Assembly: GCA_004194705.1 (NCBI GenBank)
Contig: SADC01001238.1
Span: 1,039,258 to 1,103,257 of the forward strand
Length of the DNA stretch: 64,000 nucleotides
From: Ditylenchus dipsaci
Taxonomy: Eukaryota > Nematoda > Chromadorea > Rhabditida > Anguinidae
Direction: 5' to 3'
Below the pieces are notes generated by a model. The model saw only the letters and a list, made by a program, of their open reading frames with translations. It had not been told where the DNA came from and ran no database searches. A program made the position numbers and the translations under genes. This document shows positions 46,047 to 58,600 of the stretch, in pieces (position 1 is the stretch's first letter; every line of letters starts with the position of its first letter).

Positions 46047-47353
46047 AGCTGCTTTATTCCAATTGCTCAAATGAAAGACGTAATCAAGCGATCTGAAAAA
46101 GATAAGATTTTAATGTCAACCCTAGATAAACAGGCAGTCAGGGTTTGATCAGGGTTTGACGATTTGGTGTAGGCAAATTTACCTAATACCAAATAAATTT
46201 TTCCGAATTTTTCATAAAAAATAACATTTTCTATGAATTTAAACCTCAACCATTTCACCACCATTCTAGCACATTGTCTTCAAAGCGCCAATTCAAAAGA
46301 GAATTTTCGCAAAACTTTTCCTCTTTGATGATCATCCCTTCAAAACAAGGCTGGAAACTGGACTCTTTTTTGCTGAGCTGCCTAATGGTTTTTTCTCTCT
46401 ATGTGCTGTCATCAACATCATCATCGAGACACACACGACTTCCTTGTTTTTTTTTTGCTCGTTCAACCAAATTTCCCGTTGCCACTCTCCAAACAAATTA
46501 TTTGGCGGTCAGATTTGGTTTCGATGACACATTTTTGCCCTCATTCTTGGTATCGATCGTCAAGAATCATCCCTGTGTTCTCCATTTCCGATTGTTTTCT
46601 TGCAAACGAAAGGGCAAAAGCGCTGTTTATTTTTTGATAAAATCTTTTTTAGCTTGTTTTTGGTCTCATCGACAATCTTTTTGTGAAATAATAATTGTTT
46701 TTCGTTTCATTGTTTGTATGTGGGTGGAGGAAAATGAAACCAAGCTGGTTTTTTTTTCGAGTGTGACTATGCGTGAATAATCTTTTTTGTTTGCACATCT
46801 CTTGACTTTTGTGTTTTTTCAGATCTCAATATCAACCTGTTGTGTTTTTTTCTCCACCTACACTAATTTTGTAACTGCCATGTTTAATTGATTTGTGGCA
46901 CAAATTTTAATAATACTCAACGGCCATTATCCAACTTATTTGATGCAATTAGTCTCGACCTGGACTGAGTTCATTTTTCCCTCGGATTTTTGTTCGGCTC
47001 TTTGTGTGCGGCAGCTTTTGTATACGGATCATACAAATTGTTTTTGTTCCTCTACAGCATCTTCCTGCCTTCACCGTCAGCGCCCAAAAATAGGAGGTCT
47101 GACAGATTGGCTAACAAAAAGAAGTGAGATCTCAGGTACATCAGATAAGATTGTTAATAAAATTATAATCTAAATGCTTAATCAGGTTCGATTCCGCCTA
47201 GGGTTTGTTGATTTCCTCAATAATTTTGTACTCATAATCATTAATATACAACATGCATAAATACCCCCTGATAGATGAAATTTATAATGCACCCGAATCA
47301 CAGAAGAGAATTCGAAAAGGTTGCTTGATTCCTGAGATATGACCTAAAATAGG
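46047..47353. other. Upstream of HIKESHI; no gene supported
   Basis: It probably includes the HIKESHI promoter and 5' UTR. Open frames at 46274-46780 are T/C-rich and lack recognised motifs or splice sites. No repeat family stands out. Confidence 0.4.
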
Positions 47354-49376
47354 AGGTATAGCAACAACTTCCTACAATAAATGACTCGCTACAACGACTC
47401 ACCACAAAAAATGAGTCGCTACAACGACTCGCTACAGCAATTTTTTTAAATGTCTTATATTATGCCAAAACCGTTAATTTTTCATACTTACACGGGAAAG
47501 GCACGACCACCCCGTGCGCTATCAAAAACCTTATATACCAAAAGATAGCCCTAACTGAGCTTGTTATCATCTTGCAATCAAAATTCCCTATGGAGCAGTC
47601 TAGGCCGAGATATTCCACTTTTAAAGTTGTAAAATTGATCAGCTGGAATATACCAACAATAAATGGCAGTAATAAACATGTCAGTATGGCGCAGTGGGAT
47701 CGTTGCGAACGCTCTTTTTTCATGTCACAGGTTCGACTCCCACTCGAATCATTCCTTTTTTCATATTTTTTTGCTGATTCAAATAATTTTGGACAACTAT
47801 CAACAAAACTCAATCTCACAATCAAATAAATTTTTTGACGCATTTTTTATTGGCGATTAACAAAAAATCAATGGCAATGCTTGTCCACAACAAAATGGTC
47901 GAAACAGATATACTGATCACAATAGCAGCAACAAATGAAGCTTATGTTTGCACAATTTGGTTCCCAACAATTTCGTGACAAATTTGGAGGAAAGCAAACT
48001 TCAATTGGTGTGAGGAATCGTACTTGGCCATCAATGTAACCACAAGTGCGCCAGGAATACTGCAGAAAGTCACGGAATATTGGAAGTTATGCGATAACGA
48101 AAATTACAATTAACAATGCGTCAAAAAATTAAATTGATTGTGAGATTGAGTTTTGTTGATAGTTGTCCAAAATTATTTGAATCAGCGAAAAAAATATGAA
48201 AAAAAGGAATGATTCGAGTGGGAGTCGAACCTGCGATATGAAAAAGAGCGTTCGCAACGATCCCACTGCGCCATACTGACATGTTATTACGTCCATTTAT
48301 TGTTGGTATATTCCAGCTGATCAATTTTACAACTTTAAAAGTGGAATATCTCGGCCTAGACTGCTCCATAGGAAATTTTGATTGCAAGATGATAACAAGC
48401 TCAGTTAGGGCTATCTTTTGGTATACCGTATTCTCTCTAATAGGCCGACATGTCGGTTTATTTTTCAACCCTTCAAAAATCGTGAAAGTTTTGGGTCGAA
48501 CTCGACATTTTCGGGTGAAAATCCAAAATCGAAAAAGCGGAATCGATAGAGCTCGTGGAACTAAGAAAACGCAATAAACAGCGATGTAATTTTTTTTCTT
48601 CGGACTGAGATACGGTCCCTCAAAGTAGGGGGTGTCGGTTATTAGAGGGTGTCGGCCTATTAGAGAGAATACGGTATAAGGTTTTTTGATAGCGCACGGG
48701 GTGGTCGTGCCTTTCCCGTGTTAGGCGTAACCTTAGGCGCAGGGTAAACTAGCGCATGTTAGGACGGACTCAAATGTGTGGGTTTTGAAACATAAATTTT
48801 GTGGTATCCGCGGTAAATTAACCAAATAGATTCCAATAGATTTTTTTGAACCATAATCTATTGCAATGTGGAGTGTGCTGGTCTTTGCCTGCGAAGCGTC
48901 CAAATACCATTGGTATCGTGGGCGCAAAAGGTGTGAAATAAGTGACAGGTGAAAAAAAGTTAGCTTAGAGAAAAATGCTCTTTGAAGGAGGGGGGGGGTG
49001 GTGCACTTGGGCTGCTGTCCTAACTTACCGGATACCTAGGTACGTCTAACTGAATGCTATCTTTTATTTTTTTTATGGTATCTCGAGTATCTCAACCTGA
49101 GTCTTACAATTCGAGTATACCACTTAGACTCATGCGTACTACCAACTGGATACTGTCGTCCGGTAGGTAACCAGCGCAAAAAATACCAAACTATTTTGAA
49201 ATTTACCAATTTTTTAAAACTTAGGCATATCCTTGGACGCAGGGTAGGCCGGCTCCCGTTAGTAAGGGCTTAAATGTGTCTTTTGTACAATAAAAAACAA
49301 GGTAAGATAAGAAAACCAAAAATTGCTGTAGCGAGTCGTTGTAGCGAGTCATTTTTGTGGCGAGTCGTACGTCAGT
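47354..49376. mobile_element. Foldback element with GACTCGCTACAAC arms and tRNA-like inner palindrome
   Basis: Tandem AATGACTCGCTACAACGACTC units at 47381-47445 are inverted at 49323-49372. A possible 8-bp duplication, AAAATAGG, lies at 47346-47353 and 49377-49384. Inside, 47491-47860 and 48111-48720 are near-identical inverted arms. Each has a tRNA-like module: A-box-like TGGCGCAGTGGGATCG at 47697 and B-box GGTTCGACTCC at 47730, with the inverse near 48215-48270. The right arm is interrupted by the MITE at 48426. The region from 48730 to 49320 holds two copies of the CCAGCGTATG-type repeat and no gene. Confidence 0.6.
48426..48674. mobile_element. TA-flanked MITE (CCGTATT family) with demonstrable empty site
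   Basis: Ends CCGTATTCTCTCTAATAGG and CCTATTAGAGAGAATACGG flanked by TA. The other arm of the palindrome (47541-47551, inverse GGTATATAAGG) is the uninterrupted site, proving insertion at TA with TA duplication. This supports a Tc1/mariner-type origin for the whole family. Confidence 0.9.
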
Positions 49377-49671
49377 CAAAATAGGGTGGTCATCATTTGG
49401 AATCTTGGCCTTCTAATTTCAGGTCATACCTCTGCAACTAACCTTCTTTAAATTTTTCTTTGTGATTCACATTTCTGAAAATTTCTAAGTAACTAGGGAA
49501 GGTGGGTATCACGAAAAAAATTACACCTTGATGAGTATTTTTGTTGATCAAAAGACACCAAAATTTAAGAAAGCTGTAGCCAACTGTCCATGCACCATAA
49601 AAAAATCGAACTTGAGCGATATTTGAAAAAAAATCAAAACTTTAGTTTTTAGATAAAACTAATCAGTCAAT

Positions 49672-52600
49672 ATGTGGATGTTTCTGGTGGGATTTTTATC
49701 CGGCATCCTGGCTGTAGCAATCGTCACTTATGTGATACTCTTCAATGCATTCGGCAAAGTGGTGCCTTCGCCTCCATTTGTTGACCAATTCCAGCCTTTA
49801 AAAATTCCTCCGGTTAGATTTTGCAAATAAAATATTTTAAATTTCACTATTGTGTTTAGGAACTGAAAAACTTTTTGAGATCTCGCCCTGAAGGTGGCTC
49901 AGAGTGGGAATCCTGCTTTTCAATTTCACTTCTACTTCACTTTCTGTTCCAGGAGCACAAGGATACAAGGAGATTTAGAAGGTATAGACTCATTTTGTTG
50001 TCTAAAAGGAACTACCGTATTCACTCTATTAACTCCCCACCCTCTAATAAGTCCCCACCCTACGGACCCATATCTCAGCCTAAAGCAAACATTTTGCAAA
50101 TCTGTTTTTTGCGTTTTCTTAGTTACTACGAGATTACCTAATTTCAGTTTTCAAACTGTGGTTGAGCACCCGAAAATCTCAAAATCGACAAAAAAAATTC
50201 CGATTTTTTTGAGGGTTGAAAAATAACTCGCCATGGGGAGTTAATAGAGTGAATACGGTATCTCAAGCCCCTATCTATTTATGGTTTTAACCATGTGTCC
50301 GTCCTACCATTTTTTCATAAATTTGATTTTCTATAGGTTCCCCTCATACTTCCGTGGGAGCCATAGAGTTTTTTCAACAAAATCAAAAAACTGTCTGTCA
50401 CATTGTAGCGCAAGGTCTTAGCTGTATTTAAAAAAAGTTTGCCACGATATCACGCTCCGTGGGAGCTGTCTATGGGTTTCTGCAGATGGGGTATCCGGTA
50501 CAAAAGTACAGAAAAAGTACAAAAGTACTCTATCAATATTTCAAAATAAGATAGAGGCGCCGATTTTTTAAAGTTATTTTTCCAGGTGGGTCTACAAAAA
50601 ACTGCAGCTGGAACTGAACGATGTCACGACGAGATCAGCTGCTGGCAGAATTATTTTGGTAAGATGCTTATTCGTATACATCAAGAGTATCTTTTCCATA
50701 TTTAGGGAATACAAATCCGTGACCTGTCCGTCGGCACCCAATTCCCATTGGTCAAAAACATTCGCGTGGAGCAGTTTCTGATGTCTGAAGACAGAGAGCT
50801 ATTTGAAGAACTCTCCTTTGTGGTAGAGCTGGATTACAGAGGAGGTTTTGAGATGTCTGTGGATGTGAGCATGATTTTTGGGAGGTTCGCTCACTTGTCA
50901 GTTAAGCTGCTAAGGCTATCAGGCAAAGCCAGGATCACTTTCACTCGCAGACCATTTGCTCACTGGACTTTTGCTTTTATTGAAATGCCTGAGCTGGACT
51001 TCAAGGTTGAAAAATTGGATTGCCTTTTGGGTAAAGTACTAAACATTAATAAATTTTCAGATAGACTCGCAGTTTCAAGGTCGTCAGCTGAAACACATGA
51101 TTCCACTGATCACGCAAGCATTCCGAAAAACTTTGCAGCGCAAGCATGTCTGGCCTAATTACAAGATCCGTTACCGTCCTCTGCTGCCGAATCCATTTCT
51201 TCAGCCTTCTCCGCCCATTTGTGAGTTTCTTTTTTTCGTGGCATAAAGCCGGCACGATGACGTGGCAGCTGTTGGTGGTTTCTCACAATAAACCGCCAGC
51301 CGCATTTTCGCAGCCACAGCCATCCGCCGCGACCAATCGTCAATAGCCAGTTAGGTACATCGGGGGGGGCAGTGTTGTATATATAATAATGATGATACCG
51401 GCACCAGCTCATGGCACTGACAACAAAAAAATTTTTATACCGACTCACGGCACCGACTCTTGAAAACTCTGGCACCGGCACCAGCTTATGGCACAGACTG
51501 AAAAATTTTCGGCACCAGCATCAGCTCACGGCACCGGTGCGGTACCGTGAGCTACCTGCGTGCCACTTAAGTGATTTCATATTTTTCAGCTTCTTTCGAA
51601 CACGTCAAAGTCAACGGCACTGGTTTGGAAGTAACTGTACTGCAATGCACTCGTCTCAACACCCAATTAACTGAGCTAGAAGACCAGAATGTGCCGTTTG
51701 AAGTGTACTGTACGGTGTCTTTAGGTTATACTGGAATGTGTTTTCTTGGGTTTTTACCTGAGTTTTACAGATCAGAGACCGTTTATTAATAATGCCAAAA
51801 CCAACTGCACTCATTGCGTCAGTGTGATGCTGACTTTTACCAGGAAAGGGCCTGAAGACCCTATTGGGCTAGGGTTTAGCAAAGTAGGTTTGGTAACTTG
51901 TCGCGTATAATTTCTGAAAACTAAATATTTTTAGTCAGCAGCGGATTTGAGCTCCAAAGCAGTGAAAGTGCAAGTGGTGGACGCAGGCTCAACGGCAGAA
52001 AAATGTGGTTTCAAAGAAGGTGGGGGCATTTTGGACATAATACTATTGATAGCAAAATCGCATACCATTTTCAATTTCAGGAGATGTCCTACTAGCTATC
52101 AACAGTGTACCGATTCGTAATGAACGTCAGGCTACTCGCATACTCGGTGGTACTTCTGGAGATTTGCTGGTTTAGTGGAGCGTGACCTTAACTTTTACAT
52201 GGAAGGTGAACCTGAAGAATTTGAAGGTAGAAAAATTTTTAGATTCACAAATCATTGAAATTTTTTCGATTGCGTCTTTAGAAGAAGAATTGATGATTGA
52301 TGGTCAGGAAGAGTTTATTTGTGTGGAAAAAGCTAAGAAAAGGACAAAGAAGTGCAATGAAGACTCTGCTGAAAACAATTCGGGTGCTGATCAGAAAAAG
52401 AGACAGGAAAGATGTAGGTTTTGAGATGATAAATTTCTATGGGTGGTGCTTTATTTTGCCCGTAGAATTGAGAAAAATTCCCGGAGTATTTTGTAAATTG
52501 GCCGTAAAATTTTGTAAACTGCTCAGAAAATTCTAAATTTCGGTCGTACTCGCTCAAATTCATATTTTATCTACTTTCTAAAATGCTCACGGACCTGAAG

Positions 52601-55600
52601 CCGCTGAAAGATGTGTTTAGGGTGTAGATGATTATTTTTCGAGAAAATGTTTTTTTGACCAAAATTAGACTTTTGGCCTGAAATACCAATAATCTGAAAA
52701 TTTTAGCAATTTTTTTTTCTAAAAGAGTCATCTACACCCTTAAAAAATTTTTTCAGCTTTTTCAGGTCTGTGAGCATTTTAAAAAGTGGTTAAAACATGA
52801 TTTTGTGCGAGTACGGTCAAAATTCAGAATTCTACGTGCAAAATTAAGAATTCTACAGACAAAATTGAATGTTACCCAATCTATATATAACTTACATCCA
52901 AAGTTTCGTTCCGTCTTAAAGCGCGACGCTTTTTAGCTCTTTTTGTTTTGAAGAAGTTTGTCAGTTTTGATTCGTCAGCCTAGTCCTCCATAGCGCAAAG
53001 ATTTAAAATTTGCCGATAGTTTTTGTGAATGAAAACAGTTTCACCATAAATAAAGCCTCGCGATATAAATTACATCTCGAAAAAAATGGCACTTTTGCAA
53101 TATTTATGACTAGGCTGACAAATCCGAACTGACAAAACACCTTAAAAGTCAGATTAAAAAATGTAGGACTCTAGACTCTGGTAGTGTCGGATAAACGAGA
53201 GTCAAGTGTAGGTCATTTTTTTAAATTCTATTTTAAAAGCTCTTATCAATTTTTAATATCGATTTTACCTTTGACAGTATTTTTTGAACACATAAAGGTT
53301 CCATTTAATTCCGCTCCATTTCACTAAATTTTTTTTCAGCAAGTTCCGTGGGTTCCACCAACAGTAACAAACAGCCAGAAGCTGCCTCTACTCCCACCCG
53401 CAAGCACTCTACCATGGAAGAGAGCCTTATAGCTAGTGCTTATGTACCTGTTCTCTCAGCTTCTCTGCCTGAACGAAACTTGATCTCCAGCGGCTTAATT
53501 GACCAGCCGATGGCTCAAAGCTCCCCAGAAAAGACCAAATCACTTTCCAAAGAGTCTGAACAGCATCTGAGCAGCACACCAGCTTCGCCTTCAACACCAG
53601 CACACTCAGTTACCTACCAATTGGAGGAGGAAATAATTGAAAAGAAACCGGAAAGCTTTGACTTCAAGCTGGAAGCAGATGTAGAAAAGGAGGATCAGAC
53701 AGAAGACCAGCTGGTCAGGACCAAAAGTGTACATATCCCAAAGCTGTCCATCCAAGCTTCAAGCATTGAACTAAGAAAATCCAGGTATTATTAAACCCGA
53801 TGAAGACCTTTTGATTAACTGTAGAATTTATCGTCTTATACACGAGAAATTATACAGTTACCATATTTCCTCAAACTCAGCCCCCCCCCTCCTCTTTTTT
53901 TACTAGAACTTCAGAGTTAGGGCCATTTTTGATTTACAATTTCAAGATTTTTAAGCATCTAAAAAATTTAGAATTTTTTTTTTAATTTTTGGCCAAAATT
54001 TGACTTTTTGCATTGGTCCCCTAAGGCAATCCAACCTGAAAGGGTACCTGGACACCCCAAAAAGATGGGATTTGAACATAGTTTTGTTGACTGGGGCCTA
54101 CCGCATAAAAAAACTCTGGTATGCATACATTTTTATGCATCCAGAGTTACTCCGAGTGATTTGTGTCTAAGGTATGTGGGTGTATGTGCGCATCTCAATC
54201 TTAAGCAACCAAGCCCCCTGCGCCCCCGAAGAGTGCGCAGGAGGCTTGGTAGATTAGAGATGCGCGCACTCACTTCCCTTAGACATAATTCCGAGCAAGA
54301 CTATTGAACAAAAATGCATTTAGAGACTATTTTTGCCCAGCTCCAGTGACCAAAACGCGGTAGAATACCCTAATATAAAGTAGTTTACCTTGGTACCCCG
54401 AGGCGAAAAGTCAAGTTTTGGTCAAAAAAATTTTTTTTTCAAAAAAATTCATTTTTGTGTGGAAAAATGCTAGAAAATAACTTTTTTTATCGTTTTAAGT
54501 AGAGCTGGAATCTAGCGCTCGGGGGATTTCCGGACGGGATTTTTAGCCAAAAAAATTTTCGGGATCGGGATTATCGCTAAAAAATTTCGGGATCCCGTTC
54601 AAATTTCGGGAATTTTCCATTTTTTGTTTTTTACAAGAAATTACCCTCAAACATTGCTCTATGATTACAAATACACCTTCAGTAAACACTTTATATGGCT
54701 ACGCTTCACATAATCGTCATAATTCAATAACAATAATTTATTATTATTAATAATTTATCAACGGCAAAGCTTTGTTCAAAAAAAATTAACATTTCGCTTA
54801 AATGTCGGCTGGTCAACACTGGCGAAGAGATGGGTAGCACAAGTTTTGTGATAAACCACTTTTTTGTCCAACGAAGAGAGTTCTCCTTCAAATCAAAAGA
54901 ATGTTACAAAAAGATAACGCAGCTTCGAACAAGTAATAACACCTTTCGGCAAAATCTTTAAAAATCGGTGCATAGATTTCTTCTGAGCCTATTGCTTTTC
55001 TCGCAGATCTCTGAGTTTATTCAGCAAATTCATCGTGTGATTTTGCGTGAACGAAAAGCCCTTTTGTGCTACCATCAGACATTTTGATTGATTTTTGGCA
55101 CATTCCGTATTTGTCTTCAAACGCTGACAGTTTCTCGAAAAGTCCGATAATCCAGATAGCGCTTATAGCTATGAAAATCAAGTAAAAATTTTATCGGAGA
55201 TAGATCAAAAGAATCAATTTTGCAAAAAAATGCTTCAAATGTATCTTTTTTTATTTGATAAATTTCCGTCGGGATTCGACAAATTTGGGGATCGGGGTTT
55301 CGGAAAATGATCGGGCGGGATTTCGGGACGGGATTTTCGCACATTGGTTGGTTGTTTGTTTGGGATCGTATTATATGTAAAAAAACCCCGGGGAAATAAA
55401 ATTTGAACAGAGATCTCTAAAAAGCAGCTTGTAAGAAAAGCGAACTACAAACACATAAGTAATTCACAAAAATTTAGGTCAGAGTCTGAGCTTCAGCTAT
55501 TCTCCGACCCTGATTCTTCGTCCATCAACACCACCTTGCTGAACGTAACTGAGGATATGGATGAAGAAGAGGAGCCAGAAGAAGACTTGGAAGAGGAAGA

Positions 55601-58600
55601 GGTGGACGAAGAGCTAGAAGATGCCCTGATAGACGGAGATGACCCCTCCGCTACTTTCCAAACCACTCTCAGAAGTGTACTCAAAAAAGAGTCCAGTGGT
55701 CCTGATTCACCCAAAATAGCTGCTTCTTCAAGGAGGGAGCGATTTCAGGTGGATTCGGTTTTCGTTATCGTTATATAAAACATGTTTGAAATTTTAGGCC
55801 GAGCTAGTGAAATGGCCTCCAAGTTGCATGCCGGCCGTTCTAAAGTCAATGACTTTCTGTGGAGCAAAAGACACCAAAAGGATTTGTCGCCGACTTGTTC
55901 GCTTAGGTCGGCGGGTACAGCTGTATATGCGGATGTGGTAGGAGAATCTGAGGAAGGTGATCCAGAAAGAAATGTGAGTGGCCAGTTTTGTAGCCTGAAC
56001 TGAAATTTCGAATTCCCTTTGACACATCAAACATTCAAATATGGAAGTTTTCAAAAAAAATTCAGAAAATTGAAAATGTTTTGTCTTAAAACGAATTCGC
56101 AATCAGACACCGCGATTTAAAATTTTTAAAACTTTTATCAGCAAATAGACCCTCCTGTATAAGAATTCGCTTTAAAATTTGTTTTGATCAGCGAAAAAAA
56201 ATTTTTGAATAATTATTCGGACTTATATAACCACTTCTAACACCAATTTAAAATATTTGCTCAAAAACATGGCTAATATAACCGTTTCAGGCTGATTTTC
56301 TTAGAAGAGCAGCCTCTCCACTTGCCGGTATAGATGACCCTAGCAAGGCCATGCCTTCAGAAGTGGCAGTGCAAGACAAGACAGCTAGCAAGAGGAGGTG
56401 GATGAGGAGAAAAGGGTAGGTTTTTTACTTTTGTGTGCCTAATTGTCGCACTAATCCATCATGCCAAAAATACAGTTAACTCTCTATGAATCGCACCCCG
56501 AGTCACCGGCACTCCTAATAGAGATTTGGCTGGCCATCAAAAATAAGAACGAAAAAACTGCGGGAAAAACTGACACCCTGGATGAATTGGCACCCCAGGC
56601 TACCCAGTGTCCCCCGGTCCCTAGGGTGTCTGTTTATCGAGAGTCGACTGTATACCAGAGAATTTTACAAAGATTTATTTGCAGCAAGTCGCCTACACCT
56701 TCGACGAGTAGTCATTTGGCTGCTGCTGAGTCTACTTCTTCCCCGGCCACCAAACGTCCCAACCATTTCGGCCAACTGGTCAATGACTCATCGCCCAACT
56801 CGGAACATGACCATTCGCCAAGCCTGGTAACTTCAAGGTCCACTAAGACTGTTCCACTGGCTAAAGTTGGTGACTTACTAAATCAGGTGGTATTTTTTAA
56901 TTACTTTTTTTAACAGAACGTCCTCTGGGGTCAATCTCTGCACTTTGGCCTAGACAAAAGGCAGACCAGGTATTTGAATGTGACCGTGCATGCCAGAAAA
57001 AAAGAAGTGGAGGAAGACGGAAAGAAATCTATTTTACTGGGACATGTGAGTTGAGACTTTTTTGATAAGTTTTGTTTTTATTTGTAGAGTTGTGAAAGTT
57101 TCAAAAAGTTAAAACTTTCTGAAGTAGTGAGCTCCTACAAATTTAGTACAGTCAAACCTCGAAATAACGTCACCCCAATATAACGCCACCCTCGATATAA
57201 CGCCACCTGTTGGCCGGTCCCAGGGGTGGCGTTATATCAAGGTTTGACTGTAGTAAACAGGTATGTGTAGGGGTTTACCAGTTTACCGGCCCGTAAAAGA
57301 CCGGAAAGTTTATTGACTGTGAAAATTTCATTGACTATGAAAATTTCGTTAACTATGTAAAACATGTTGACTATGGGAATTTCACTATCTTTCATTTCTC
57401 AATCAAAAATACCCGAAAACCGATATCCGGCACTTTTTGACATCTGATATCTGACCATATTTTCATTTACATCCAATTCAGCCCTGTTTCAAGCTAAGAC
57501 AAAAAATCTAAAACTTTTAGGGTACTAAAGAAACTTTTCTCGAAAAAATTAAAAAAATGAGAACACCTATTTGTTCCTGGCAAACTTTTGATGTAGGATT
57601 CACAAATATCACACTCAGCGAGTATAGTGTTGAAAAAAGTGTTAATATTTTCGAGATTTTTCTAAAAATTTTTTCAGACTAGTGTCTACGTACCCAAATA
57701 GTGGATGATTGCCAGCTGACTCTAGCAAATTGTCATCGAGAAGTGTTTCAACTGCGTCCTCCGACTTCTGAAAACAAGTGAGTCTCTTGACAAAAAACAT
57801 AAGCAATAACTTCCAACTTCTAAAACCTAAAATTTCAGTGACCCTCCAGAGGATTTCTTGGACCTAGCCAAACACACCGGCTTTGACAATCGGCTGTGTT
57901 TCGGTGACATAACCCTTGGATTCCGCTTTTTCCGCAAGGATTGCCATCCAGCTCAATCCGGACCAGTGCCGAGCACCTTCGAAACTCAGAAAATCTGAAC
58001 ACGACTAAAGAATCCACTGAGCCGGAGCTTGAAGCAGTGGACGACCACCCCTGAATCCAGGCAGAAATTCTCCTTTTGGAGATCCAAACCAGGAGAATCT
58101 GTTGAACAGATCCTTGTCTTCGCCTATATATCTTCACAAATGGACGGCGGTGCATCTGAAACATGGTCTGAGCTACCCGTGCGGCATGTGCAAAGGCAAG
58201 ATTTGGTTGAAGTGGGCTAGCAGATGCACTACCTGCAATTTTGTGTGTCACAACAAGTGTGTGGAGAGAGCTAACAGGGAACATGAGTGTGTACCCGATG
58301 TAAGGCCAATGAATTTCGAGGATGATGCTCATTTTGAGGTGTTGGATGGAGCTGAACTAGGTGGGTGTTTGGTTTAGTGATGGGACTAAAATATAGAAGA
58401 CTAGTCAAAATACTAATTTACTCACAAGGGAACCGATTGAAATATGAAAATCGATTCGAAATTTGTTTGTCAGAAGCTTAAAAAATTTAATATTTGAAAT
58501 TTTTAATTTTTTTGCAAACAGACAGAAAAAATTGAAACAGGAGACTTGAAAAATGTCAAAATACAGTCCATTCTCGATATAACACAAGCCTCGAGTTCGT

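Noticed and set aside
46274..46780. 168-codon open frame upstream of HIKESHI
   Set aside because: T/C-rich with long T runs, no homologous motif, and a competing open frame. More likely promoter or UTR sequence.
47697..47760. Functional tRNA gene
   Set aside because: A- and B-boxes are present but spacing is only 33 nt, no acceptor stem pairs, and the module is mirrored in the opposite arm. Treated as tRNA-derived repeat.
56887..56916. 30-nt intron in PDZD8 as a firm claim
   Set aside because: A donor at 56866 gives a 51-nt intron in the same phase, typical of this gene. Kept only as an alternative.
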